NCBI GenBank assembly: GCA_048201935.1 | Contig: DBFBGR010000015.1 | Span: forward strand, 62,001-126,000 | Length of the DNA stretch: 64,000 nucleotides | Origin: MGBC124762 sp048201935 | Lineage (GTDB): Bacteria; Bacillota; Clostridia; Oscillospirales; Oscillospiraceae | Direction: 5' to 3' | Shown here: one piece after another, positions 34,415 to 42,960 of the stretch | Position numbering within the stretch: position 1 is the first letter of the stretch | Layout: every line of letters begins with the position of its first letter | Notes under the pieces: model-generated | The model's input: the letters and a program-made list of their open reading frames with translations, nothing else | Databases searched by the model: none | What the model was told of the DNA's origin: nothing | Program-made: the position numbers and the translations under genes

Positions 34415-34447
34415 AAAAAAAGAGAGGGACGCTTTCGCGTCCCTCTC
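34415..34447 (-). terminator. Terminator after the BMP lipoprotein gene
   Basis: GAGAGGGACGC (34422-34432) pairs with 34437-34447 across TTTC; on the minus strand seven T follow (34421-34415). Confidence 0.88.
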
Positions 34448-34464
34448 CCGAGCTTGCGGGGAAA

Positions 34465-35676
34465 TTACACGTAGTTCACCACGACGTTGGAGTACTCCTG
34501 GACAACGGCGTCGTTCTCCAGGACCGCGTCGTCGATGACCACGGTGCCGGCCTTGATGCCGGCCAGCAGGGTCTCGTAGTCCTCCACGGAGTAGTTCACC
34601 ATGGACCAGGAAGCGGTGGGCAGGCCCACGGCGTCCTCGTTGGCGCCCAGGGAGGTGGCGTTGCCGCCGATCTCGGTCCAGGTGCCGTCATAGACCTTGG
34701 CCACGGCCCACTCCACGGAGCTGCTCAGGCCCTTCATGGCGGAGGTGACAACGGTGTCAGAGTCGGGGCTCTGGTCCACGTCCACGCCGATGACGCAGCC
34801 GTCGTTGGCGGCGGCGGCGTCGGTGATGGACTGGAAGATGGAGCCGCCGGCGGAGAAGACGATCTCGGTGCCATTGTTGTACCAGCCAGCGGTCAGAGCC
34901 TGGAGCTCAGGGGAGGCGGAGAAGGTGGCGCCGTACTGATAGGTATAGTTGATCTCCACGGTCTTGCCCATCTCAGCGGCGGCCGCGTTGGCGCCCTGGA
35001 CGAAGCCGTAGCCGTAACGGCACACAGCGGGGTTGGTGCCGCCGCCGCCGCCGGCGAAGCCCAGCTTCTCAAAGCCTTCCTTGACCACGGCGTAGCCGGC
35101 CAGGTAGCCGGGCTGCTCCTCCTTGAAGGCGATGCCGGCCACGTTGGAGAGCACGTTGCCGTTGTCATCGCTCAGGGGGTAACCGTCGATGAAGACGAAG
35201 GGCACGTCGGGGTAATCCATGGCGGCCTTCTTCAGCGCGCCCTCCTGCATAAAGCCGGCGGCCACGATGACCTCGGCGCCGCCCTCCACGGCGGCCTTCA
35301 TGGCGTCATAGCGGTCGTCGTCGGTGGCCTCGTTGCCGTTGGCGGGCTGATAGTACTTGTAGCTCTTGCCGTTGGCGGCGGCGTACAGCTTCACGCCGTC
35401 ATAGGTACCCTGGTTGAAGGACTTGTCCTTCAACTGGCCTACATCGGTGATGAAGGCCACCTGATACTTGCCGTCGGCGGAGGTCATGTTGTCGTCGATG
35501 TCGTCGGCGCTAACAGGAGCCACAGGAGCGTCGGTGGCGGGGGTATCGGTAGCGGGGGTGTCGGTGACAGGGGTGTCGGTGGGGTCGGTGGCCTTGTCGT
35601 CGCCGCCGCAAGCGGCCAGAGCGAAGACCATGGTCACAGCCAGGAGCAGAGCCAGAAACTTCTTGGTGTTCTTCAT
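34465..35676 (-). CDS. BMP family substrate-binding lipoprotein
   Basis: A 403-residue lipoprotein with lipobox L20-A-A-C23, a Thr/Asp/Pro-rich linker (about 26-60) and the BMP/PnrA fold: YQVAFITDVGQLKDKSFNQGTYDGV is the family N-terminal signature (in part VGQLKDKSFNQGTYDG), then FVFIDGYPLSDD and NVAGIAFKEEQPGYLAGYAV. Members bind purine nucleosides; some bind other ligands. It is separated from the transporter genes by a terminator and a new promoter, which suggests more binding protein than membrane complex. Confidence 0.9.
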   Translation of the reverse strand: MKNTKKFLALLLAVTMVFALAACGGDDKATDPTDTPVTDTPATDTPATDAPVAPVSADDIDDNMTSADGKYQVAFITDVGQLKDKSFNQGTYDGVKLYAAANGKSYKYYQPANGNEATDDDRYDAMKAAVEGGAEVIVAAGFMQEGALKKAAMDYPDVPFVFIDGYPLSDDNGNVLSNVAGIAFKEEQPGYLAGYAVVKEGFEKLGFAGGGGGTNPAVCRYGYGFVQGANAAAAEMGKTVEINYTYQYGATFSASPELQALTAGWYNNGTEIVFSAGGSIFQSITDAAAANDGCVIGVDVDQSPDSDTVVTSAMKGLSSSVEWAVAKVYDGTWTEIGGNATSLGANEDAVGLPTASWSMVNYSVEDYETLLAGIKAGTVVIDDAVLENDAVVQEYSNVVVNYV

Positions 35677-35732
35677 GTTCTACCTTCCTTTCGATTTTCC
35701 GCGTCGCGCGGTCCAAAAATTGGTACGCGACC

Positions 35733-35761
35733 ATTATAACCCAGCCCTTGGCAAAGGGCAA
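35733..35761 (-). promoter_or_regulatory. Promoter of the BMP lipoprotein gene
   Basis: Minus strand: TTGCCC (35761-35756), 17-base spacer, TATAAT (35738-35733). A small inverted repeat, CCAA-AAA-TTGG at 35713-35723, lies just after it and could be a repressor site. Confidence 0.7.
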
Positions 35762-35859
35762 CAGCTTTTTCCCAGATTTCACAATTTTTTTACCATTGTG
35801 TTTCATAGGCGGAATTATGTTCACCTTTTCCCAGCACATTCCACAAAATCAGGATTTTC

Positions 35860-35888
35860 TGGACAGCCGCGCCAAAAGCTGGTAGACT
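35860..35888 (+). promoter_or_regulatory. Probable promoter of sfsA
   Basis: TGGACA (35860-35865), 17 bases, TAGACT (35883-35888), 22 bases before the start codon. Confidence 0.55.
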
Positions 35889-35910
35889 ACATCACAAAGG
35901 AGGTGAGCCC

Positions 35911-36588
35911 ATGCACTACGAACACATCTCCCCCGCCCGGTTCCTGGCCCGTCCCAACCGCTTCATCGCCCAGGTAGAGCTGGCCGGCCATATCGAGACC
36001 GTCCACGTCAAGAATACAGGCCGCTGCAAGGAGCTGCTCCTCCCCGGGGCCACGGTCTATCTGGAGCGCTCCCAAAACCCGGAGCGCAAGACGAAGTATG
36101 ACCTGATCGCCGTGGAGAAGGGAGAGCTCCTCATCAACATGGACGCCCAGGCCCCCAACCGGGTCTTTGGGGAATGGGCCGCCGCGGGCGGCATCCCCGG
36201 CCTGAAGCTGCTGCGGCCCGAGACCACCTGGGGCAGCTCTCGGTTCGACTTTTACTACGAGACCGCCCAGGACAAGGGCTTTGTGGAGGTCAAGGGGGTC
36301 ACCCTGGAAATAGACGGCGGGGCCTTCTTCCCCGACGCGCCCACCGAGCGCGGGGTCAAGCACCTTCACGAATTGATCGCCGCTCGGCAGCAGGGCTACC
36401 GGGCGGCGGTGTGCTTCGTCATTCAGATGAAGGGCGTGGAGTTCTTCTCCCCCAACGATACCACCCACCCCGCCTTCGGCCAGGCCCTTCGGGAGGCGGC
36501 CAAGGCGGGAGTGGAGGTCTGGGCCTACGACTGCGCCGTTACGCCGGACTCCCTCGTGCTGGCAGACCCCGTGCCCGTGCGGCTCTAA
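35911..36588 (+). CDS. sfsA: Sugar fermentation stimulation protein homologue SfsA
   Basis: A 225-residue protein of the SfsA family: an N-terminal OB-like half (RFLARPNRFIAQVELAG, HVKNTGRCKELLLPGATVYLE) and a C-terminal nuclease-like half with the conserved DFYYETAQDKGFVEVKGVTLE region (quoted in part) and TERGVKHLHELIAA. The family is linked to DNA binding or a PD-(D/E)XK-like fold; its true role is unsettled. AAAGGAGGTG precedes the ATG. Its stop overlaps the end of the convergent DUF2752 gene. Confidence 0.92.
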   Translation: MHYEHISPARFLARPNRFIAQVELAGHIETVHVKNTGRCKELLLPGATVYLERSQNPERKTKYDLIAVEKGELLINMDAQAPNRVFGEWAAAGGIPGLKLLRPETTWGSSRFDFYYETAQDKGFVEVKGVTLEIDGGAFFPDAPTERGVKHLHELIAARQQGYRAAVCFVIQMKGVEFFSPNDTTHPAFGQALREAAKAGVEVWAYDCAVTPDSLVLADPVPVRL

Positions 36589-36986
36589 CGAGGAGCCAGG
36601 CAGCCCAGAGCGGGCAGGTTGCGAAGAACGCCGTAGACCACGAAAATTGCCGCCAGGGCCAGCCAGGTCCGCTCTTCCCACTTAGGGGTCTTCCCCGGGC
36701 CGTCCTTGACATAGCGGACGATGTGCCACCCGCCCAAGCCTAAAAGCAGCGGCAACGCGCTCAGGAGCAAGGGATTGGCCCGGAAGGCCCCGGCCAGGTC
36801 CAGCCGCAGCAGCCGCAGGCACATCCGGCTCACCCCACAGCCGGGGCAATAGAGCCCGGTGGCCAGCCAGATGGGGCAGTAGAGCCCCCGGCCAAAATAC
36901 CGGATGAGACAAACATAGGCCAGGGCGATGACAGCCATCGCCCCGGCCCATAATATCACACGCCGCAGCCGGTCCTTACAGGTCAT
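36585..36986 (-). CDS. DUF2752 membrane protein
   Basis: A 133-residue protein with three hydrophobic segments (about 10-28, 72-90 and 108-124). The DUF2752 signature is clear: YCPGCGVSRMCLRLLRLDL, then A-F-R-A-NPLLL (residues about 46-75). The two Cys of CPGCG may bind a metal or form a disulfide, but no function is known for the family. It overlaps the DUF4234 gene by 11 bases and is probably co-transcribed with it. Confidence 0.85.
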   Translation of the reverse strand: MTCKDRLRRVILWAGAMAVIALAYVCLIRYFGRGLYCPIWLATGLYCPGCGVSRMCLRLLRLDLAGAFRANPLLLSALPLLLGLGGWHIVRYVKDGPGKTPKWEERTWLALAAIFVVYGVLRNLPALGCLAPR

Positions 36987-37332
36987 CGACGCCGGTGGTA
37001 AAGCGGTTGAGCTCGCTCTGCATCAGCGCCAGCGCGATGATGTCCAGGCCGAAGATGGACAGCACCATGTAGAGGATGCCCGAGCTGCCGCCGGGATAGC
37101 CCTTGGCCTCGTCCAGAAACTGGCCCATCTTGTAGCACCAGTAGATGCCGTAGATACCGCAGGTGACGATGGTCAGCAAGAGCACCATGCCGCCAGTGAC
37201 GCTCATGGGGCGGTCGCAGACGATCTGCACGTCCTCATGGATGCAGTAGAGCCAGTAAAGACCGTAAAGTCCGCAGGTGATGATGCTCAAAACGATGCAA
37301 AGGCCAACGCTTCTGGGCTGCTTCATGGTCAT
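36976..37332 (-). CDS. DUF4234 membrane protein
   Basis: A 118-residue protein. I use the ATG at 37332, with GGAGG 5 bases upstream; the next ATG (37326) is also possible. It has three or four hydrophobic segments and two copies of the motif IxTCGxYGxYW (SIITCGLYGLYWLY near residue 15 and TIVTCGIYGIYWCY near 55), which defines DUF4234. Function unknown. It often sits next to DUF2752, so the two probably work together. Confidence 0.85.
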   Translation of the reverse strand: MTMKQPRSVGLCIVLSIITCGLYGLYWLYCIHEDVQIVCDRPMSVTGGMVLLLTIVTCGIYGIYWCYKMGQFLDEAKGYPGGSSGILYMVLSIFGLDIIALALMQSELNRFTTGVDDL

Positions 37333-37360
37333 CTTCCCCTCCAACTTTTAGGATACGCCC

Positions 37361-37389
37361 ATCATAGCACATCCTCTGGGAATCGTCCA
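37361..37389 (-). promoter_or_regulatory. Probable promoter of the DUF4234-DUF2752 pair
   Basis: Minus strand: TGGACG (37389-37384), 17-base spacer, TATGAT (37366-37361). Confidence 0.55.
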
Positions 37390-37431
37390 GTCCCTTTTCT
37401 GGAAAAAACGGTCAAAACGTAGCCCAAACGC

Positions 37432-37450
37432 CCTTGCCTATCTGGCAAGG
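37432..37450 (-). terminator. Weak hairpin after gatB
   Basis: CCTTGCC (37432-37438) pairs with GGCAAGG (37444-37450) just after the gatB stop; no clear T-run follows, so termination may be partial. Confidence 0.35.
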
Positions 37451-37459
37451 CAGAGCCCT

Positions 37460-38896
37460 TTACAGTTGCTCCAGTTTTTCCCGCAGCAGCCGATTGACCA
37501 ACTGGGGGTCGCCCTGGCCCTGGAGGGCCTTCATGCACTGTCCCACAAGGAATCCAAAGGCTTTTTCCTTCCCCGCTTGGAAGTCGGAGACCGACTGCGG
37601 ATTTTCTGCTAAGACCTGGGTGACTACGGTCTCGATCTGCTTCATGTCTCTGACCTGCGACAAGCCCTTTGCCTTTACATAGGCGTCGATGTCTCCGTTG
37701 TCGGCAAAGACCGCGTCGAAGACGCCCACCGCCGTATTGCGGTTCAAGCTGCCCTCCTTGACCAGCTCCAGAAGCCGGCAAAGGCTCTGGGGCGTAAAGG
37801 TCATCTGGTGAGGCTCCCTCACCAGCTCCTTGAGCTTACGAAGGACCTGGGTCATGATCCAGTTGCAGGCGGTCTTGGGCTCGGCCCCCAGGGCCACGCA
37901 GGACTCAAAAAAGTCGGCCAGGGCCTTTTCCCCTGTCATCATCCCCGCGTCGTAGTCACTGAGGCCGTAGTCGGCCTGGTAGCGCGCCCGCTTGGCCTCG
38001 GCCATCTCGGGCATCCCGGTACGCAGCTGGTCCAGATAGGCGTCGGAGAGCTCGATGGGTGGGATGTCGGGCTCGGGAAAGTAGCGGTAGTCCTGGGCGT
38101 TTTCCTTGCTTCGCATAGAATAGGTGGCGTCCTTATTCTCGTCCCAGCGGCGGGTCTCCTGGATGACCCGCTTGCCCTCCTCGATGCGCTCGATCTGCCG
38201 CCGGGCCTCGTACTCGATGGCCCGGGAGATGGCCTTGAAGGAGTTGAGGTTCTTCATCTCGGTGCGGGTGCCCAGCTCGCTGGTCCCGGCGGGGCGGACG
38301 GAGAGGTTCACATCGCAGCGAAGCGAGCCCTCCTGCATCTTGCAGTCGGACACACCCAGGTATTGGAGCGTAGAGCGCAGCTTTTCCAGATAGGCGATGA
38401 CCTCGTCGCCGCTCCGAAAGTCCGGCTCGGTGACGATCTCGATGAGGGGTACGCCGCAGCGGTTGTAGTCACACTGGGTCAGGTCCTGCCAGGGGTCGTG
38501 GACCAGCTTGCCCGCGTCCTCCTCCATGTGGAGCTCGTGGATGCCGATGACCTTGCTCTCCCCTTGGCCCCAGGTAATAGGCACCTTGCCGTCCCTGCCG
38601 ATGGGCAGGTAGAGCTGGCTGATCTGATAGGCCTTGGGGAGGTCGGGGTAAAAGTAGTTCTTGCGGTCGAATTTGTTTCTCTGGGTGACGGTGCAGCCCA
38701 GGGCCAGGCTGGCCTTGACGGCGTATTCCAGCACCTTTTCGTTCAGCGTGGGCAGTGTGCCGGGCATGCCCGTACACACCGGGCAGCAGTGGGTGTTGGG
38801 CGCGCCGCCAAACTCCGTGGTGCAGGAGCAGAATATCTTGGTGGCTGTGGCCAGCTCCACATGGGTCTCCAGACCGATGACCATTTCCCAGTTCAT
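37460..38896 (-). CDS. gatB: Asp-tRNA(Asn)/Glu-tRNA(Gln) amidotransferase subunit B
   Basis: A 478-residue protein of normal length. It starts with WEMVIGLETHVELAT and has the conserved CCPVCTGMPGTLP segment, the FDRKNYFYPDLPK block and YRYFPEPDIPPI. The C-terminal tail domain (about 330-478) contacts tRNA. GatB phosphorylates the mischarged Asp or Glu, which GatA then amidates with ammonia from glutamine. It overlaps gatA by 4 bases and is the last gene of the T-box operon. Confidence 0.96.
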   Translation of the reverse strand: MNWEMVIGLETHVELATATKIFCSCTTEFGGAPNTHCCPVCTGMPGTLPTLNEKVLEYAVKASLALGCTVTQRNKFDRKNYFYPDLPKAYQISQLYLPIGRDGKVPITWGQGESKVIGIHELHMEEDAGKLVHDPWQDLTQCDYNRCGVPLIEIVTEPDFRSGDEVIAYLEKLRSTLQYLGVSDCKMQEGSLRCDVNLSVRPAGTSELGTRTEMKNLNSFKAISRAIEYEARRQIERIEEGKRVIQETRRWDENKDATYSMRSKENAQDYRYFPEPDIPPIELSDAYLDQLRTGMPEMAEAKRARYQADYGLSDYDAGMMTGEKALADFFESCVALGAEPKTACNWIMTQVLRKLKELVREPHQMTFTPQSLCRLLELVKEGSLNRNTAVGVFDAVFADNGDIDAYVKAKGLSQVRDMKQIETVVTQVLAENPQSVSDFQAGKEKAFGFLVGQCMKALQGQGDPQLVNRLLREKLEQL

Positions 38897-40326
38897 GCCC
38901 TCACCTCCTGTTGATAGGCGTCCGCCGCCTTAAGCACCAGCGCGTCCCCCATGGCCGGGCCGATGAGCTGGCCGCCGATAGGCAGGCCCTGAGCGTCCAC
39001 CCCGCAGGGCACCGAGATGCCCGGCAGGCCCGCCAGGTTCACGGGAACGGTGTAGATGTCGGAAAGATACATCTTCAAGGGATCGTGCAGGCTCTGGCCC
39101 AGCTTGGGCGCGGTGGTGGGGGCCACGGGGGTGAGGATCAGGTCATACTTTTCAAAAGCCGCTTGGTAGGCCCCGGCGATGACCGACTTGACCTGGAGGG
39201 CCTTCTTATAATAGGCGTCAAAGTAGCCCGAGGACAGCACGAAGGTCCCAAGCAGAATGCGCCGCTTGACCTCCCTGCCAAAGCCCTGGGTCCGGGTCTT
39301 TTCGTAGAGGTCGGTGAGGTCCTCGTAGCCCTCGGCCCGCCAGCCGTATTTTACGCCGTCGAAGCGGGAGAGGTTGGAGCTGGCCTCGGCGGAGGCCAGA
39401 ATATAATAGGTGGGCACCACATAGTCCATGATGGGCAGGGAGAACTCCTCCACGGTGGCGCCCCGGGCTTCCAGGGCCTTGCCCATCTCCCGGACCGCTT
39501 TTTCTACCTGGCCGTCCAGGCCCTCCCCAAGGCACTCCCGGGGCAGGCCCACTTTGATACCACGCAGGTCGCCGTCTAACTGGCCGAGCACGTTCACATA
39601 GGGCCCGTCCACGCTGGTGGCATCCCGCCGGTCACGGCCCGCCATCGCCTCCAAAATGGCGGCGCAGTCCCGGGCGTCACGGGCCAGAGGCCCGATCTGG
39701 TCCAAAGAGGAGGCGTAGGCGATGAGGCCGTAGCGGCTCACCGCGCCGTAGGTGGGCTTCATGCCCGTCACGCCGCAGTAGGCCCCGGGCTGACGGATGG
39801 AGCCGCCGGTGTCGCTCCCAAGGGCGTACCAGCCCATGTGGGCCGCCACCGCCGCCGCCGAGCCGCCGGAGGACCCGCCGGGGACTCGCTTCAGGTCCCG
39901 GGGGTTCTTCACCGGGCCGTAGAACGAGGTCTCCGAGGTGGAGCCCATAGCGAACTCGTCCATGTTGGCCTTGCCCAGCAGCACCGCGCCCGCGTCCAGC
40001 AGCCGCTGGGTGGCGGTGGCCTCGTAGGGCGGTACAAAATCGCCCAAGATCTTGCTGGCGCAGGTGGTCCTGACCCCCTTGGTGCAGAGGTTGTCCTTGG
40101 CCACCATGGGCACGCCGTAGAGGGCGCTCTTGTCGGCGCTCAGGTCCTTTTGCAGCGCCCGGGCCCGGGCCATGGCCTGGTCGGTGCAGACGGTGATGAG
40201 GGCGTTATTTTGGGGGTTTTCCCGGGAAATGACCTCTAAAGCGGCCTGGGTGGCCTGGGGGATGGTGACCTCCCCGGCCCGGATGGCCCGGCCCAGCTCC
40301 AGGGCCGTCAGGTCTAGAATATCCAT
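38893..40326 (-). CDS. gatA: Asp-tRNA(Asn)/Glu-tRNA(Gln) amidotransferase subunit A
   Basis: A 477-residue amidase-signature enzyme that releases ammonia from glutamine. The catalytic Lys is in VPMVAKDN (near residue 77). The Ser-rich region PGGSSGGSAAAVAA holds the two serines of the Ser-cisSer-Lys triad, and GSDTGGSIRQPGAYCG follows. It lies between gatC and gatB, as in most Firmicutes. Confidence 0.96.
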   Translation of the reverse strand: MDILDLTALELGRAIRAGEVTIPQATQAALEVISRENPQNNALITVCTDQAMARARALQKDLSADKSALYGVPMVAKDNLCTKGVRTTCASKILGDFVPPYEATATQRLLDAGAVLLGKANMDEFAMGSTSETSFYGPVKNPRDLKRVPGGSSGGSAAAVAAHMGWYALGSDTGGSIRQPGAYCGVTGMKPTYGAVSRYGLIAYASSLDQIGPLARDARDCAAILEAMAGRDRRDATSVDGPYVNVLGQLDGDLRGIKVGLPRECLGEGLDGQVEKAVREMGKALEARGATVEEFSLPIMDYVVPTYYILASAEASSNLSRFDGVKYGWRAEGYEDLTDLYEKTRTQGFGREVKRRILLGTFVLSSGYFDAYYKKALQVKSVIAGAYQAAFEKYDLILTPVAPTTAPKLGQSLHDPLKMYLSDIYTVPVNLAGLPGISVPCGVDAQGLPIGGQLIGPAMGDALVLKAADAYQQEVRA

Positions 40327-40339
40327 GTCTCTCCCCTCC

Positions 40340-40627
40340 TCAATCCACGGCCTTAGGCACCAGGAAGGTCTCCTGGTCCCGCTTGGGGGCGCTCTTCAGC
40401 AGCTCCTCCCGGTCAAAGGAGGGCTCCACCACGTCGCTCCGGGTCACATTGCGCACGCCGAGCACATGGCTCAGCGGCTCCACGCCCTGGGTGTCCACCT
40501 GCTCCAAAACGTCCATATAGCTGACGATCTTCTCCAGCTCGGCGGTCATGGCGGAGCGCTCGTCCTCGTCCAGCTTCAGCCGGGACAGCACGGACACATA
40601 GTCCACCAGCTCTTCGGTGATCTTCAT
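40340..40627 (-). CDS. gatC: Asp-tRNA(Asn)/Glu-tRNA(Gln) amidotransferase subunit C
   Basis: A 95-residue GatC: VDYVSVLSRLKLDEDE at the N-terminus, the helix TAELEKIVSYMDVLEQVDTQGVEPLSHV (in part), then the C-terminal RNVTRSDVVEPS and FLVPKAVD, which wraps GatA. It helps GatA and GatB to assemble. It is 13 bases downstream of aspS and 13 bases upstream of gatA. Confidence 0.95.
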   Translation of the reverse strand: MKITEELVDYVSVLSRLKLDEDERSAMTAELEKIVSYMDVLEQVDTQGVEPLSHVLGVRNVTRSDVVEPSFDREELLKSAPKRDQETFLVPKAVD

Positions 40628-40640
40628 ATTCGTCTCCTCC

Positions 40641-41957
40641 TTACGGCGTTAAACGGTGGATATCTCGGGGGAACAGGCAGGCGTGACGGACGTTGTCCAG
40701 ACCACAAAGCTGCATGGTCAGCCGCTCCAGGCCAATGCCCATGCCGCCGTGGGGCGGCATGCCGTGCTTGTGGATCATGAGGAAATCCTCAAATTCCGCT
40801 GGGTCCATACCCCGCTTGACCATCTTATCCACCTGCTGTTGATAGTCGTGGATGCGCTGGCCGCCAGTGGTGATCTCCACCCCCCGAAACAGCAGGTCGA
40901 AGGACAGGGTGTAGCGGGGGTCGGCGGGGTCGTCCATGGCGTAGAAGGGCCGCTTTTTGCTGGGGTAGTGGGTGACGAAGACGAAGTCGCTCCCCGTCTC
41001 CTCCTTCCAGTACCGGCCAATGAGCTGCTCCTCCTCGGGCTCTAAGTCGAAGGGGTCCCGGATGGGCCTGCCGTAGCGCTCCGAGGCCAGCCGCTTGGCC
41101 TCCTCAAAGGGGATGGCGGGGATGTCCTCCACGCTGGGGAGCTGGACCCCCAGGTAGCGAAGCTCCCGGCCGCAACGGTCCTGCAAGACCTCCATGCAGT
41201 GCTTCAAGAACCCCGCCTCCAGCTCTAAGAGGTCATAAAAGCTGTCGATATAGCCCATTTCGCAGTCCAAAGAGGTGTACTCGTTCAAGTGCCGGGTGGT
41301 GGCGTGCTTCTCCGCCCGAAACACCGGGGCCACCTCGTAGACCCGCTCCAGCGAGCCCACCATGGTCTGCTTGTAGAACTGGGGGGACTGGGCCAAAAAC
41401 GCCTTGCGGCCAAAATAGCTCAGCCGGAAGATGTTGGAGCCGCCCTCCGCCCCGGCGGAGACGATCTTGGGGGTGTGGACCTCGGTGAAGCTCTGGCTAT
41501 CCAGGTATTCCCGGAAGGCGGCGGAGATGGCGGCCTGGATGCGAAAGACCGCCCGCTGGCGCAGGTTGCGCACCGTCACCGGCCTTAGGGCAAGCTCGGT
41601 GTCCAGCTTCAGGTTCAGCTTGTCCTTGGCGATGGGCACGGGCATGGGGGCGGCGGGCAGGGATAAGACCTCAGCCTCCTCCACCGCCAGTTCCACGCCC
41701 CGCGGGGCCCGGGGCTCAGAGCGCAGCGTCCCCGTCAGCTTCACCGTGGCCTCCTGGCACAGCCCCTGGGGCAGGACCTCCGGCGGGCACACGCACTGGA
41801 CCACGCCGTCGCCCTTGCGCAGGGTGAGGAAGACCACCCCGCCCAGGTCCCGCAGGCCGTGGACCGCGCCACGGAGCTGGGCCCTCTGCCCCACATGGCT
41901 CTCCAGCGCATTGATCTGCAAGTCCTCTTTCAGAAACTTCCCGGTAATGGTGGTCAT
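40641..41957 (-). CDS. aspS: Aspartyl-tRNA synthetase, archaeal-like, probably non-discriminating
   Basis: A 438-residue class IIb synthetase. An N-terminal OB-fold (about 15-105) binds the anticodon. Motif 2 lies at about FRAEKHATTRHLNEYTSLDCE (in part) and motif 3 at GMGIGLERLTMQL near the C-terminus. It lacks the large GAD insertion of bacterial AspRS, so it is of the short archaeal type. Placed with gatCAB under an Asn-specifier T-box, it most likely charges tRNA-Asn with Asp for later amidation. An AsnRS-like identity is excluded by its context only in part. Confidence 0.88.
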   Translation of the reverse strand: MTTITGKFLKEDLQINALESHVGQRAQLRGAVHGLRDLGGVVFLTLRKGDGVVQCVCPPEVLPQGLCQEATVKLTGTLRSEPRAPRGVELAVEEAEVLSLPAAPMPVPIAKDKLNLKLDTELALRPVTVRNLRQRAVFRIQAAISAAFREYLDSQSFTEVHTPKIVSAGAEGGSNIFRLSYFGRKAFLAQSPQFYKQTMVGSLERVYEVAPVFRAEKHATTRHLNEYTSLDCEMGYIDSFYDLLELEAGFLKHCMEVLQDRCGRELRYLGVQLPSVEDIPAIPFEEAKRLASERYGRPIRDPFDLEPEEEQLIGRYWKEETGSDFVFVTHYPSKKRPFYAMDDPADPRYTLSFDLLFRGVEITTGGQRIHDYQQQVDKMVKRGMDPAEFEDFLMIHKHGMPPHGGMGIGLERLTMQLCGLDNVRHACLFPRDIHRLTP

Positions 41958-41988
41958 CCTGCTCAGCTCCTTTTTGAAAAAATGTAAT

Positions 41989-42250
41989 AAAAAACCGCCC
42001 CAGGCCGATGTCCTCGGCTTGGGGCGAATTTCTCCGCGGTACCACCCAAGTTGGCACGCCTATACCGTGCCCACTCTGAAGCCCCTGTAACGTGGGGCAT
42101 ACGGGCGACCCTCCGGGCGTGTCCCATCGAATCGCCGGCTCCAAAGCGTTGCGCGCTGCCGTCTCGCCGCGCCGGGCTCTCAGTCGGTGACCCGGGTTCT
42201 CTGTCGGCTGCCGTGGCAGGCGGTCTTTTTCATCGCCGCTGGCTTAATAT
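41989..42250 (-). ncRNA. T-box leader, tRNA-Asn specific, upstream of aspS-gatCAB
   Basis: On the minus strand the specifier loop reads AAC (42152-42150) followed by GCTTTGGAG, the layout of Asn T-boxes. The T-box proper TTGGGTGGTACCGCGG covers 42049-42034. The competing terminator pairs 42026-42015 with about 42007-41996 and ends in six T (41994-41989). Uncharged tRNA-Asn should favour the antiterminator and raise AspRS and amidotransferase. The UGGU bulge gives a G-U pair if tRNA-Asn has G73. Confidence 0.88.
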
Positions 42251-42256
42251 GCAAGT

Positions 42257-42285
42257 AGGATACCACCGTCTTGCAAAGTTGTCAA
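42257..42285 (-). promoter_or_regulatory. Promoter of the aspS-gatCAB T-box operon
   Basis: Minus strand: TTGACA (42285-42280), 17-base spacer, TATCCT (42262-42257). Confidence 0.8.
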
Positions 42286-42365
42286 CAAAAACTTTTCCAA
42301 AGCCCCTTCCCTTTTGCCCAAAAATTTTGTATACTATGCGCAAGGACACGAAGGAGGTCGAACCG

Positions 42366-42941
42366 ATGCTGGATTGGGATACGCTGGAACAGACCTGTAA
42401 GAGCTGCAAAAACTGCTCTCTGTGGGAGACCCGGACCAACGTGGTCTTCGGGGTGGGCTCCCGCACCGCCGAGGTACTCTTCATCGGCGAGGGCCCCGGC
42501 GAGAACGAGGACCTCCAGGGCGAGCCTTTCGTGGGCCGGGGCGGTCAGCTACTGGACGAAATGATGGGCGCCATCGGCCTGGAGCGCAAGGACGTGTACA
42601 TCGCCAACATCGTCAAGTGCCGCCCGCCTCAGAACCGGGACCCGCTGAACACCGAGGAGGATGCCTGCATCGGATATCTGCGAAACCAGGTGGCCCTCTT
42701 GAAGCCCAAGATCATCGTCTGCCTGGGCCGCATCGCCGCCATGCGGGTCATCCGGGAGGACTTCAAGATCACCAAGGAGCACGGTCAGTGGTTCGAGAAG
42801 AACGGCGTGCAGATGATGGCCCTGTTCCATCCCGCGGCGCTGCTGCGGGACCCCCGGAAGAAGCCCGAGACCTTCCCCGACCTCAAGGCTCTCCAGGCCA
42901 AAATTCGGGAAATCTGCGACCACACCCCTCTGGCGGATTAA
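42366..42941 (+). CDS. Uracil-DNA glycosylase, family 4 (Fe-S type)
   Basis: A 191-residue enzyme removing uracil from DNA. The ATG at 42366 has GGAGG 8 bases upstream; the longer frame back to 42051 runs through the T-box region and is rejected. Motif 1 is GEGPGENED with GEPFVGRGGQLLD. Motif 2 is HPAALLRDP near residue 160. The 4Fe-4S ligands are likely in CKSCKNC (about 10-17), KCRPPQNRDP and CLG. It is divergent from the aspS operon. Confidence 0.9.
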   Translation: MLDWDTLEQTCKSCKNCSLWETRTNVVFGVGSRTAEVLFIGEGPGENEDLQGEPFVGRGGQLLDEMMGAIGLERKDVYIANIVKCRPPQNRDPLNTEEDACIGYLRNQVALLKPKIIVCLGRIAAMRVIREDFKITKEHGQWFEKNGVQMMALFHPAALLRDPRKKPETFPDLKALQAKIREICDHTPLAD

Positions 42942-42960
42942 AAGAATTAGGAGCACAACG

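Noticed and set aside
34390..35739. 449-codon plus-strand frame opposite the BMP lipoprotein gene
   Set aside because: Low-complexity Gly/Val/His translation; the minus-strand lipoprotein with lipobox and BMP motifs is clearly the real gene.
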